The notes under the pieces: generated by a model
The model's input: the letters and a program-made list of their open reading frames with translations, nothing else
The model's database searches: none
Told to the model about the DNA's origin: nothing
Assembly: GCF_004000785.1 (NCBI RefSeq)
Contig: NZ_BILX01000027.1
Coordinates: forward strand, 20,324-84,323
Source: Paenibacillus ehimensis NBRC 15659
GTDB taxonomy: Bacteria > Bacillota > Bacilli > Paenibacillales > NBRC-103111
Length of the DNA stretch: 64,000 nucleotides
Direction: 5' to 3'
Position numbers and translations under genes: made by a program
Part shown: positions 33,323-46,319 of the stretch, piece by piece
Numbering within the stretch: position 1 is the first letter of the stretch
How the letters are laid out: each line of letters opens with the position of its first letter

Positions 33323-34549
33323 TTATCGGGGAAAGAACGAGAAGCCGGGCTCCCTAGATGGAGAGCCGGCTTCCCGATGCTTAAAGCTTTTTGCTGACAA
33401 GGGCCATACTAATCGCCAATACAAGAAAATACATAGGCATGGTAGCAACGAACCATTGTGAAGATAGCTCATCCCGCTGGTAATCAGGCTGACCACCACG
33501 TAATACCCCAATCCGAAAATGGCGCCTGCGGTCCCAAGTACATCGCCGTAATGGACGAGCGCCAGACTCAGGCAGTTCGGAATCGCCATGCCAACCCCCA
33601 GCAAGAGGATAAAAATGAAAGCTATCATCAGTGTCAAGCCTATTCCCGAAGGGCTTATACCATAAAGTGCAAGAACGGTGAGACATAGGGCTCCCGCCAT
33701 CGTGACGAGAGAACCAAGAAATATAATGTTTCCGGCTGAAATCCGGGTAAGCAGTTTCTTCGACAGCATCGCACCGATGATGGAAGACAGCGCCACGAAA
33801 ATCCCCAAAAAGCCGAACGCGCCCGGACTCATGTGAAAAAACTCCATAAAAATGAACGGCGCCTCGGCATAATAGCTAAACAAGATGCCGTTTGTCGCTC
33901 CGATGAGAAAACCAAATGCCCATATTCTTCTGTCAGAAGCCAAGCGCTTGACAACAGAAAACGTATGAATGCTTGAGGTCGCAGACACTCTTGTCTCAGG
34001 CAGAGAAACCAGCGTGTACGTAAAAATGGCGGCGCTCATCACGACCAGAGCGAAGAACACAGCTCGAAAACCGAACGATTGATCAAGCCATCCTCCAATT
34101 AACGGCCCGAGGGCCGGCGTAAAGGCAAGAGCCGCAGAGATCTGAGCGAATACGGCATGACGCTTGGCTCCATCGATACTCTCACGCAGCATGGTTTGAG
34201 TCACCACCGAGCCGGTGCCGGCGCCAAAAGCCTGAATGAACCGGCTTGCGAGCAGCCATTCATCCGAACCGGACAGGTAGCATCCCAAGCTGCCAAGGGC
34301 ATACACCAAAATTCCCCAAAGCATAGCGGGACGCCGTCCGATGGAATCCGAAAGCCTTCCCCAGCAAAACACGCCAACGGCGAAACCGAGGAAATAAATA
34401 CTGAGTGTCAATTGAATCGCATTCCCGGTTGTATGCAGGCTATTTGCGATATCCGGCAATGAAGGCGTATAGATCGTTTCGCTAATTTGCGGGAAACCCA
34501 CAAGAATGATGAACAGCAATAATGATGGTGTTGAGATTTTTCTTTCCAC
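33323..34549 (-). CDS. Bcr/CflA-type MFS efflux transporter with a C-terminal frameshift
   Basis: A 408-residue pump: IYTPSLPDIANSLHTT, then GRLSDSIGRRPAML (A-motif) and AFGAGTGSVVTQTML, as in the Bcr/CflA drug-resistance family. The last helix is read out of frame. The other frame contains PMYFLVLAISMALVSKKL, the usual C-terminus, ending at 33381, whereas this frame turns to CLCIFLYWRLVWPL and a tail. A single base missing near 33440 would explain it. GTG 34549 follows AGGGGGA; TTG 34555 is too close to that site. The transporter may be impaired. Confidence 0.8.
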   Translation of the reverse strand: MERKISTPSLLLFIILVGFPQISETIYTPSLPDIANSLHTTGNAIQLTLSIYFLGFAVGVFCWGRLSDSIGRRPAMLWGILVYALGSLGCYLSGSDEWLLASRFIQAFGAGTGSVVTQTMLRESIDGAKRHAVFAQISAALAFTPALGPLIGGWLDQSFGFRAVFFALVVMSAAIFTYTLVSLPETRVSATSSIHTFSVVKRLASDRRIWAFGFLIGATNGILFSYYAEAPFIFMEFFHMSPGAFGFLGIFVALSSIIGAMLSKKLLTRISAGNIIFLGSLVTMAGALCLTVLALYGISPSGIGLTLMIAFIFILLLGVGMAIPNCLSLALVHYGDVLGTAGAIFGLGYYVVVSLITSGMSYLHNGSLLPCLCIFLYWRLVWPLSAKSFKHREAGSPSREPGFSFFPR

Positions 34550-34733
34550 AGCCAATCCCCCTATAATTCAAAAATCTCAATAAGCCGGGAAAGAAATTAC
34601 GGGATCGGGGGTTTGCATTTAATCAATCTGGCAAAGGATAGCACTATTTTTCACCTTTATTGTTTTATAGGGGGAGGTTTCTAGTGCATTCTAGCAGGAT
34701 TTCGGGAGTCTGTCGACCACTTGGAAGTCAGTT

Positions 34734-34874
34734 ATGCATATGATCATCAATGCCGCCGGGTATGCGGTTGGCTATCATACCGTTCAGCAATTTTTGAAAA
34801 ACTCGGGGGCTACGATTTATGAGGCAACGCGGTTGACGAGAGCAGAGATTATTGACGGCAGCCAAGTTTTTTGA
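34734..34874 (+). pseudogene. Possible C-terminal remnant of a DUF2268-type protein
   Basis: A 46-residue frame contains AVGYHTVQQFLKNSG and IYEATRLTRAEIIDGS. This resembles the C-terminus of DUF2268 predicted zinc peptidases, where GYH starts the last helix and the EA-T pattern follows. The HExxH part is absent, and a terminator stands right after it. The 441-bp gap 34550-34991 otherwise holds the pump start region, a 10-bp inverted repeat (34557-34566 with 34665-34674) and this remnant. Confidence 0.35.
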
Positions 34875-34899
34875 AGGGAACATTTTCTTAAATTTTTCT

Positions 34900-34927
34900 G
34901 CAAGTCCTTCCAAGGACTTGCTTTTTT
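34900..34927 (+). terminator. Terminator after the DUF2268 remnant
   Basis: GCAAGTCCTT-CC-AAGGACTTGC is a perfect 10-bp hairpin followed by six T. It lies 26 bp after the remnant stop codon and so supports a former gene there. Confidence 0.85.
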
Positions 34928-34991
34928 GGCGTCAACGTAGGAAATTTAATGGGTTAGTATCCATAAATTCATGCTGCGGAGGGACGGAAAG

Positions 34992-35852
34992 TTGCGGAAG
35001 CTTTTCAAAAACAACGCAAGCCAGATGCGGCTCGGATGGGATTTGTTCTTAGCCTTGCTCTTGTTCGTGGGCTTGCAATTTGCGATTGTACTCGTACTGT
35101 CGATCAAATGGGGCGGCAACTCGCTCGTATCTTCTGTGCGACCGGAGCTGATTACCCCGCTGGGGGGAATTGCGGCCACGCTTCTAATCTGGGTGCGCCT
35201 GAAAAAACGAACCTTGCGGGACCTGGGCATGCGCTGTTCATTCACGGGAGTTCGTGAACTCGGTGCCGGCATAGTACTGGGCTTCGGATTCATGTCGACG
35301 ATCACGGCGATTCTGGTGGCCGCCGGTGCGGTTACGCTTCGCATCAATCCTTCCTGGAGCGCGTCCGGCCTGCTCTGGAGCCTGATGATGTTTATAGGGG
35401 TCGCATTCTCGGAGGAAATGTTTTTCCGGGGATACATCACGAAAACGATGGAAGCCTTAAAATACCGGCTGCCCTTTGCTTATACGGTGTCGGCGATATT
35501 GTTCGCTTTGATTCATCTTGGAAATAACGACGTGTCTGCCTTGGCGCTTTTGAATATTTTTCTGATCGGCCTGTTGTTTGCTTATATGTTCACGGTGACG
35601 GGGAGCCTATGGATGCCAATCGGCTATCATCTCGCTTGGAACTTTACGCAGGGCAGCGTTTATGGGCTAGCCGTCAGCGGGAACGAGGTAAATGGAATAT
35701 TCGAGGCTGCGTTTCAGCCGCAGTTAAGCTGGTTGACCGGCGGAGACTTCGGACCGGAAGCGGGGCTGCTGGACACGGCAATGAGTATGCTCGGTTTTAT
35801 GGTGTTGTATGTGTGGCATAGGAGAAGAAGGGTAAAACGTAATCCATTTTGA
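34992..35852 (+). CDS. CPBP family intramembrane glutamic endopeptidase
   Basis: A 286-residue membrane protein with about eight hydrophobic segments. The CPBP/Abi motifs are present: FSEEMFFRGYI (EExxxR), ALIHLGNN and MPIGYHLAWNFTQG. The family cleaves peptides or CAAX-like tails inside the membrane and often serves in bacteriocin immunity. The TTG at 34992 follows GGAGGGA seven bases upstream; an ATG 21 bases earlier has no site. It is a single-gene unit with its own terminator. Confidence 0.88.
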   Translation: MRKLFKNNASQMRLGWDLFLALLLFVGLQFAIVLVLSIKWGGNSLVSSVRPELITPLGGIAATLLIWVRLKKRTLRDLGMRCSFTGVRELGAGIVLGFGFMSTITAILVAAGAVTLRINPSWSASGLLWSLMMFIGVAFSEEMFFRGYITKTMEALKYRLPFAYTVSAILFALIHLGNNDVSALALLNIFLIGLLFAYMFTVTGSLWMPIGYHLAWNFTQGSVYGLAVSGNEVNGIFEAAFQPQLSWLTGGDFGPEAGLLDTAMSMLGFMVLYVWHRRRRVKRNPF

Positions 35853-35886
35853 ATGATATGAAGAGCGGAAATAGCATAGAAAAGCA

Positions 35887-35917
35887 AAGGCATGCCCGCG
35901 TATCGGGATGCCTTTTT
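35887..35917 (+). terminator. Terminator of the CPBP gene
   Basis: AGGCATGCCCG pairs with CGGGATGCCT (one G-T pair) and is followed by T residues. Confidence 0.8.
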
Positions 35918-35988
35918 ATGCGTTGGCAGGTAGAGCTTTTGCGAAAGAGTTAGGACTTTTAGAGTGGCGGAATTGGGAAAGTAAACGA

Positions 35989-36016
35989 TTGAAATAATTC
36001 ACCAATTTGGTATGCT
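35989..36016 (+). promoter_or_regulatory. Promoter upstream of the broken DUF4855 gene
   Basis: TTGAAA (35989-35994) and TATGCT (36011-36016) are 16 bp apart. Further down, TTGTAAGCGCTT (36098-36109) resembles half of a cre site, so carbon control is possible but weak. Confidence 0.4.
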
Positions 36017-36138
36017 GGAGAAGGATTTATCTTCCATTTTCATTTTGATAGTTTGGAGGAAGGAGAGGATAAGTCAAATAAAGAGCCCTCGTTTTTTTGT
36101 AAGCGCTTCGCCTAACCTAAAGGAGAGTGAACTCGTAG

Positions 36139-39100
36139 ATGATGAACTTAAAGAAATGGAACGGTTTGCTAACAGCTTTCATCCTGCTTGTGTCCCTAAT
36201 TGTGACATCCCTTTTTCCGTCAGTCACCTTTGCGGCATATTTACCCAAGAACAGTGAAAAATCCAATGGCGCTTCGAACATGGCACTCATCTATACAGGT
36301 TACTATAACCCGGACGATTATGATGGCATGAAGATAGGGGATTATGACAAGGAACGGTTCCTGCCTTATGTAGGGTATCTGAACGACAAGGGCGTTGCGG
36401 AAGACTATTTTTTCGACACTTTCCTGATGCTCACAGCCTTCTCTCCATACAAAGGGAGCTTGGGACGTTATTACGATTGGACAGCCGGCAGCAGGCCCGG
36501 TACCCTGCAGGATTGGAAATGGGCGATGGATCGGGTGTTCGAGAAGGACATACAGCTGGATGGTCTTGAGGCGGCGGTTGAGCAGGTAAGCGGTGATTTG
36601 AAAGATCCGGGCAAGAAGGTCAATGTGTATTTAACCTTGCCGTTCCCCGATCCGCAAAGCAAAGATTTCGGTGATTTCAACGGAGACGGAACCGTTAAAA
36701 ATCTGGAGAGTCTGGATACGCGAAAAGCATTGATCCGCTGGTATGTCGATACGATGACGGCGCGTTTCGAGCAGCAGAAATATAAGCATTTGAGGCTGCG
36801 ATTCAGCCGGATCATTATTCTGATGAAAACTCTACAATGGCTCGTGTAGAGGAGACAGCGGATATTGCTTACGCTAATGAAGCAGGCGTAGAAGTGGAGT
36901 TCGATCAACGCATGATTGACCTTCCAAGGTACCGTCAAGCCTTCTACAATTACCTGATTACTGGCGTTAAGAAGCAATTTATGAATGATGCGCTGATTGC
37001 TTATTATCAAGATATTTACGCTCTGTATGATCTTTATCATTCCGAGTTTCCAGCGGCTAAGCAAATGTATACGGACATTTACAAGTTTGCCAAAGGAAAA
37101 TTTACAGCTCCGATAGGAAGCTTTGCGGGGCGTGTGGTTGACCGTGACGGAAACGGCATAGCCGGTGCCACGTTAACCGATCAGGGAGGAAATGTCGTAG
37201 CAGCAGATGTGTACGGGAGATTTGAATAAGGGGATTATATGCGACGCAAAATGCATTCGTCGTGGAGAAGCCGGGAATGCAAGGGCGGGAAGTGACGGTT
37301 GACATTCGCGACCGGCAAACCCTTTATCGTGACATTGCTTTACAACATGCGTTGGGAAGTCCGCTGAAAGAATCAAGTGAGCACGCTACGGTAAGCTTCG
37401 ATGTGTACAACCCTGCCACGAAGCCGCAAGAGCATACGGCACCCGATTTTACGATAGCGCTTCCATCCAAGCTGGCGACAATGGATATCGGCGCGGTATG
37501 GGCACCGGTTGTCTTCGACAAGAATGACAAAGAGCGGAAGAAGGCGGATGCTGTGTTCACCAGCTCTGACCCAGGTGTCATTGAAGTATTGCCTGAAGGC
37601 AAGATTCGGGCTGTACAAGCGGGTACGGCGGTGATCCGTGCACAGGTTGGGCCTTTTGAAGCGGAAGCTGTAGCGATCGAGGTCGCTCCATGGACATATC
37701 ATCGGTTAAAGGGTGCGGAGACGTCTCTAACCGTCAATAAGGGATTCGATAACCCGGTTCTTCGTGATCCGCTGCAGGGAGGTCCCCAATATGTCGTGAA
37801 GGAAGGCAGCACCCTTAAGATCGCGCACAAATATAATCGAGGAAACGATATGTGGATGGTGTTTGACCATGCCGGTGCAAACAAGCTGTATGGGATGAAA
37901 GAATGGCGCCTCAGCCCGAATGTGAACAAGGATGCCAGCCCTGACTTCACTCGTTCTTCCGTTATGCTGTGTCCGGATGTTTCGGATTGGATCGGCCCGT
38001 ATATTGTAGGCGCCAACCAGAATGGAAATGGCGGCGGGCAGGATTTTACCGGCGGCAACCACAACTACGACGGAGGAGAGAACAGCTCTGCGACCGGCAG
38101 AACGGTACAATATAAAGTGTGGGTTGACGGGAAAGAGCTTCGGGACGGACAAGTCATCTCCGGCAAAAAGGTGAAGATCGAGGTTATCAATCGGATCCAA
38201 GGCTTCAATACGAAGGAACAGGATGGCAGCGGACGCGAAATCCTGCAAGAAACGGTCACGTATGAAGTTGAGGGCGGTCAAGTACAAGTCCATACTGAAA
38301 TCCAGCCGTTAGAAGACATCACCTTGTATCGCTATTATGGCCTGCAATCCGTCAATGGCGCATGGAATCATGAAATTCGTTATTATGCAGGAGAGACGGA
38401 AGTCGCGAGAAGCGAAGCGGGCAAGTATAGCGACTCCGGCATGAAATCCCAGCACCCTGATGTAGATAAGTACTGGCTTAGCCCGGCAGTACAGGATGGA
38501 AGCCAGCATCAGCTCCTTGTATCGCTTGATCGCCATTACGGACTTGGACAATTGCAATATCTCGCTGACGATCAGCCGGTTGTGTTTACGCAAGCGTATG
38601 GCAAGTCGTACTTTCTGCAAGTGTTTAATAAATCGGCCGTGCTGAAGAAGGGATACAAGGTTGCTTGGCGCGGACAATATCACTTCTTCTCCACCCCGGC
38701 CCAGGAAAGAACGATCAAGCTGTTGAGCAATTTCGGCAATGGCTATGCGGTGCCCGAAGGGGAGGCTTCCTATCGATGGGAGGTCATTGGCGATGCCGTG
38801 GAGAAGGTAAGTGAATCCGGAAACCGCATTCGGCTTAAAGGAGTAAAAGAAGGCACGGCAGCGATCAAAGCGTCGATCACCTATAACGGCAAGTCCCAGA
38901 CGCACGAATCGATCGTTCAGGTAGGGGACAAGCGCCAGGCGGATACCACGGAGCTGCAGCAATTGCTTGACGAAGTGAAGCTGCTCCTTCGGCAAACGGG
39001 CAACCAGTATAATAAGGAAAAGGGGCAGCTAGCCGAGGCTTCGATCCATATCATGAGAAAGCTGAAGCAAGAAGGCTTCACGCAGGCGAATGTGGAAGAG

Positions 39101-39160
39101 GCTGCGGACCAGCTAAAGGAAGCCATTGCGATCTTCAAGAAGGCAGCAGCTTTAAAATAG
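36139..39160 (+). pseudogene. Broken secreted DUF4855 protein with Ig-like and FIVAR-like parts
   Basis: Three frames together give one large secreted protein. Part 1 (36139-36849) has a signal peptide and the first half of DUF4855 (YTGYYNPDDYDG to YKHLRL). Part 2 resumes with EAAIQPDHYSDENS, the later half of DUF4855, so the middle of the domain is deleted and the frame is shifted at about 36795. Part 2 stops at 37229 in YGRFE. The frame that continues, LYATQNAFVVEKPG, needs one more base at about 37228. Part 3 carries a Big_2-like repeat, a long beta-rich region and a helical C-terminus (LQQLLDEVKLLLRQTGN). AAGGAGAG precedes the start. Two separate lesions make a working product unlikely. 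Confidence 0.75.
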
Positions 39161-39239
39161 CACTGCGCCATGCATAACAAATATTCGCTTCGTGCATAGT
39201 ATAGGCGAACATCCGATGAGAAAGGGAGGAATATGGAGA

Positions 39240-39413
39240 ATGAAAGAAAGTGAAAAAGAGAGAGCGGCCGAGGCAGACCGCTTGAATTTTTATGACCAAA
39301 CCGATGATGTGGTAAATGAAGTACCGGCCACGACCGATGCCGATGAAGCCGTCGAGGCGATAACCTCGCATATCAATAAATATGATGTACCGGATGAGTT
39401 GGAGGAAAAATAG
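39240..39413 (+). CDS. Small acidic protein of unknown function
   Basis: A 57-residue, highly charged, hydrophilic protein. It begins MKESEKERAAEADRLNFYDQ and ends HINKYDVPDELEEK. GGAGG lies ten bases before ATG 39240, and a terminator follows at 39424, so it is probably a real single gene. It has no signal peptide, membrane segment or Cys. I do not recognise a family; small acidic proteins of this kind are often sporulation or stress proteins, but nothing here shows that. Confidence 0.55.
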   Translation: MKESEKERAAEADRLNFYDQTDDVVNEVPATTDADEAVEAITSHINKYDVPDELEEK

Positions 39414-39423
39414 CGAATGGCCC

Positions 39424-39459
39424 AAGCGCGCACAGGATAACCTGCTGCGTGCTTTTTTT
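39424..39459 (+). terminator. Terminator of the small acidic protein gene
   Basis: AAGCGCGCA pairs with TGCGTGCTT (one G-T pair), followed by seven T. Confidence 0.7.
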
Positions 39460-39564
39460 AGAGCAAGAACTTTCAGATCTTGAAACAACAAGATGGACAC
39501 CATTGTAGCCAAATCTACAGCCAATTATGCTTGTCGGCGATTTCCTGAAAAAAAATCGTGAAAG

Positions 39565-39580
39565 TGTGATAAATATCACA
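39565..39580 (+). promoter_or_regulatory. FNR/CRP-type activator box
   Basis: TGTGATAAATATCACA is a palindrome matching the Bacillus Fnr consensus TGTGA-N6-TCACA exactly. It lies 52 bp before the activase-like gene; a weak extended -10 (TGCTAAGGA, 39591-39599) follows. Activation under low oxygen would suit an oxygen-sensitive iron-sulfur system. Confidence 0.65.
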
Positions 39581-39631
39581 TTTAAGTAAATGCTAAGGAT
39601 GGTTCGAAATGGAACGTGAGGAGTTGTATTC

Positions 39632-43105
<3,474 letters not shown>

Positions 43106-43138
43106 GACCAACTACTGAATGAAGGAGTGAATCCGATC

Positions 43139-44779
43139 ATGGCGAATGCGGGCAAAATGGAAAAGACCAACGATCAATTGTCCCTTGAGGAGAAGCTGCT
43201 GCAATTTCAAAAGGAACAGGAGAAAGCGTTGGGGTTGGATCAGGCAAACCGGCATCAATGGTTCGATCCGGTTCCGCGCCAGTTTTTGGCCAAGGACAAG
43301 GCGTCGACGACGCTGCTGTTCGGCGGGCTGACGATGGCGCACGATTATTTGGTGGAAGGGGCTCTTAAGGGGCTCGGGTATAACGTAAAACACCTGGATT
43401 GTCCGGATAACGAGTCTTTGCGCTTCGGCAAAGAATTCGGCAACCGCGGCCAATGCAATCCGACGTACTTTACGGTCGGCAATCTGATTAAACATTTGCA
43501 CCACCTGCGCGACGTGGAAGGAAAGTCGAAGGAGGAAATCGTCCGCAATTACCTGTTCATTACGAGCGGCTCTTGCGGCCCGTGCCGGTTCGGCACCTAT
43601 GTGACGGAATACCGGAAAGCTCTGCGCGATGCCGGGTTTGACGGCTTTCGGGTTCTTCTGTTCCAGCAGACGGACGGGCTGAAGCAGGCGACAGGCGGGG
43701 AATCGGCGCTCAAGCTGGATACGTCGTTTTTTCTCAGCTTTTTGAAAGCCGTGCTGCTGGGAGATATCTTAAACGCGCTCGCTTACCGCATTCGCCCCTA
43801 CGAAGTGGAACCCGGTTCGACCGATGCCGCCCTGGAACGGTGCAAGCGGCTTATTTATGAAGCTTTGAGCGGGCGCAAACGGCTGCGGCCGGCGCTCGTC
43901 GCCAGCCGCCGGGTGCTGGGAGCGATCCGGGTGGACCGCACCCGGGTCAAACCGAAAGTGAGCATTATCGGCGAATTTTGGGCGATGACCACCGAGGGGG
44001 ACGGCAATTACCAGCTGCAGCGCTTTTTGGAAGGCGAGGGGGCCGAGGTAGAAGTGCAGTCGATGACGGCCTGGATTCTGTACCTGATCTGGGAGGGACG
44101 ATACGATACCGTCAGGCGTATGCATCTGCGCGGGGCCGATTCCGGCAAATACGGTTTGCAGGGGAAAAATCCGTTCTTGCGGTTGCGCATGTTTTGGCTC
44201 GCGGACCGCGTTCTCCGCGTAATGTTCCAATCCTATGCGAAGGCGCTCGGGTTATACGACTACCACCTGCCCGATATGGAAGAGATTGCCCGCGTCGCCC
44301 ACGAGCACTATAACAACCATCTGCGGGGCGGAGAGGGCCATATGGAGGTAGGGAAGCTGATTCTGAACGTCGCGAAGCGGAAAGTCAATATGACGATCTC
44401 GGTCAAGCCGTTCGGGTGCATGCCGTCCTCCGGCGTGTCGGACGGGGTTCAGTCGCTGATCACCGAGAAATACCCGGATGCGATCTTTCTGCCGATCGAG
44501 ACGACGGGCGACGGCGCGGTCAACGTGTACAGCCGGATCCAAATGATGCTGTTCAAAGCCAAGCAAGCGGCCCAGAAAGAGTTTGACGAAGCCTTATTGA
44601 AAAAAGGCATTGCCGACGAACGTCTTCAGCAAATCAAGCTTTGCCGAAAACGGAACCGTGCTCTGGGGACCAACCGTCATGTCGTCGCTTGTACAGCGGC
44701 CAATTTCCTTTACGGGATGCGCGGCGGGGGCGGTGGATTTTCTTTCCGCCGCTACAAGCAGCAAATTCAAAAAGTATAG
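43139..44779 (+). CDS. Partner of the activase, HgdB/DUF2229-like protein
   Basis: A 546-residue cytosolic protein that follows the activase by 33 bp. It shows Cys-containing motifs suited to Fe-S binding: GNRGQCNPTYFTVGN, ITSGSCGPCRFGTYVTEYR and KPFGCMPSSGVSDG. It ends with the same class of substrate loop as the DUF2229 end of its neighbour. In 2-hydroxyacyl-CoA dehydratase systems this part binds the second cluster. ATG 43139 follows AAGGAGTGA. The physiological substrate is unknown. Confidence 0.8.
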   Translation: MANAGKMEKTNDQLSLEEKLLQFQKEQEKALGLDQANRHQWFDPVPRQFLAKDKASTTLLFGGLTMAHDYLVEGALKGLGYNVKHLDCPDNESLRFGKEFGNRGQCNPTYFTVGNLIKHLHHLRDVEGKSKEEIVRNYLFITSGSCGPCRFGTYVTEYRKALRDAGFDGFRVLLFQQTDGLKQATGGESALKLDTSFFLSFLKAVLLGDILNALAYRIRPYEVEPGSTDAALERCKRLIYEALSGRKRLRPALVASRRVLGAIRVDRTRVKPKVSIIGEFWAMTTEGDGNYQLQRFLEGEGAEVEVQSMTAWILYLIWEGRYDTVRRMHLRGADSGKYGLQGKNPFLRLRMFWLADRVLRVMFQSYAKALGLYDYHLPDMEEIARVAHEHYNNHLRGGEGHMEVGKLILNVAKRKVNMTISVKPFGCMPSSGVSDGVQSLITEKYPDAIFLPIETTGDGAVNVYSRIQMMLFKAKQAAQKEFDEALLKKGIADERLQQIKLCRKRNRALGTNRHVVACTAANFLYGMRGGGGGFSFRRYKQQIQKV

Positions 44780-44795
44780 TCCAACCGCTTCATGC

Positions 44796-44830
44796 AGGCT
44801 CCTGTCTTGGGTCAGGAGCCTCTTCTGTTG
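44796..44830 (+). terminator. Possible terminator after the activase operon
   Basis: AGGCTCCTG (44796-44804) pairs with CAGGAGCCT (44813-44821). The following bases are pyrimidine-rich but not a clean T run. Confidence 0.5.
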
Positions 44831-44898
44831 TTCCCATTATTGCAACGAATAACCTGCATAAACTTGCGACACCCTTACAAAGGGAGGTGAAGCGACCA

Positions 44899-46314
44899 TT
44901 GCTCTGGATCATTTTGGCCCTTATCCTGTTCATAGTTCAAATTGCAGCGGTCGTGATCTTTGAATTTTCGCGTCCATATAAAGCGGTGACATGGATGGTT
45001 ATTCTGTTTCTGTGTCCGCCGATGGGATTCCTGCTTTATTTTTTTGTCGGAAAAGAATACGCGTGCAAGCGTCTCATGAATCGGGAGGACCGGATGCTGC
45101 TGAAGCAGATCAAAGAACAACTGTCCGACCGCTGCGGGTGTGAAACGAAGAAGGAAAGGCGGCCCGACGTCAAGCCTAAAGACAGGGTGCATGCGATGCT
45201 GGAAAACGCGGCGGCCATCCCCGTAACCGCCGGCAACGAAACGACCGTGTACGCGGAAGGCACGCAAGCCTTCGAAGACATGTTGAAAGAGATTGCGATG
45301 GCCAAGCGCCATATCCATATCACATCTTACATCATCCGTAACGATCAGCTCGGGCTTCGTTTTCAACAGTTGTTGATCCGTAAAGCCCGGGAAGGGGTGA
45401 AGGTGCGGCTTTTGTATGACGGGATCGGCTGTCTCCGGTTGGGGAAGTCTTATATCAACCGGCTTAAGGAGGCCGGCGTGGAGATCGAATGTTTTTTTCC
45501 GCTGCTGCTCTCTTTGTTCAATAGGCATATCAACTTCCGCAATCACAGGAAAATCATCATTGTCGACGGGAAAATCGGGTATTTCGGCGGTTTAAACATA
45601 GGGGATGAATATGTTGGAAAAGACTCGAAACTGGGTTATTGGCGGGATACGCATTTTCGCATCGAGGGCAATGCCGTATTATGGATCCAGTATACGTTTT
45701 TAATCGACTGGTTTCTTGTCAAAGGGGAGTTCTTGACCGATCCGGAATACTACCCGGCACAGGAAAAGAAAGGGAACGATCGGGTGCAAATCGTAAAAAG
45801 CGGACCGGACGAAACAAGTATGCTTGAACTTATTTTTTCCTGCGTCGTTTCGGCCAAAAAAAGAATCTATATCGAAACGCCGTACTTCATCCCGGACCCC
45901 GGCATCTTGTTTGCGCTGAAAACAGCCGCTATCAGCAAGGTTGACGTACGTATCATCTTGCCCGCCGTCCCCGATCACCCAATTGTGTATTGGGCGTCGT
46001 TGTCCTATGTCAAAGAATTATTGCAGGCGGGGGTCCGCTTTTATTTCTATGAAAAAGGGTTCATCCATGCGAAAGTCGTAATAGCGGATGACTTGGCGTG
46101 CTCTGGCTCCGCCAACATGGACATTCGCAGCTTTTGCGGTCAATTTGAACTGGGGGCTGTCTTTTTTAACGGGGGAGTGGTGGACCGTCTAGTCCGCGAT
46201 TTTGTCAGGGATCTGAGCGTAAGCAAGGAAATCCTGCTTGCCCAGTTTGAGAGCCGGTCGAACTTCCAGAAATGTAAAGAAACGTTTGCCCGCTTGCTTT
46301 CCCCTTTGTTTTAG
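44899..46314 (+). CDS. cls: Cardiolipin synthase (phospholipase D type)
   Basis: A 471-residue membrane enzyme. Two N-terminal membrane segments are followed by a PLDc_N part and two HKD motifs, HINFRNHRKIIIVDG and GFIHAKVVIADD. It joins two phosphatidylglycerols into cardiolipin and glycerol. The TTG at 44899 lies eight bases after AAAGGGAGGTGA; the longer frame upstream lacks family features. It stands tail to tail with a paralog whose stop is five bases from its own. Confidence 0.88.
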   Translation: MLWIILALILFIVQIAAVVIFEFSRPYKAVTWMVILFLCPPMGFLLYFFVGKEYACKRLMNREDRMLLKQIKEQLSDRCGCETKKERRPDVKPKDRVHAMLENAAAIPVTAGNETTVYAEGTQAFEDMLKEIAMAKRHIHITSYIIRNDQLGLRFQQLLIRKAREGVKVRLLYDGIGCLRLGKSYINRLKEAGVEIECFFPLLLSLFNRHINFRNHRKIIIVDGKIGYFGGLNIGDEYVGKDSKLGYWRDTHFRIEGNAVLWIQYTFLIDWFLVKGEFLTDPEYYPAQEKKGNDRVQIVKSGPDETSMLELIFSCVVSAKKRIYIETPYFIPDPGILFALKTAAISKVDVRIILPAVPDHPIVYWASLSYVKELLQAGVRFYFYEKGFIHAKVVIADDLACSGSANMDIRSFCGQFELGAVFFNGGVVDRLVRDFVRDLSVSKEILLAQFESRSNFQKCKETFARLLSPLF

Positions 46315-46319
46315 GGGAT

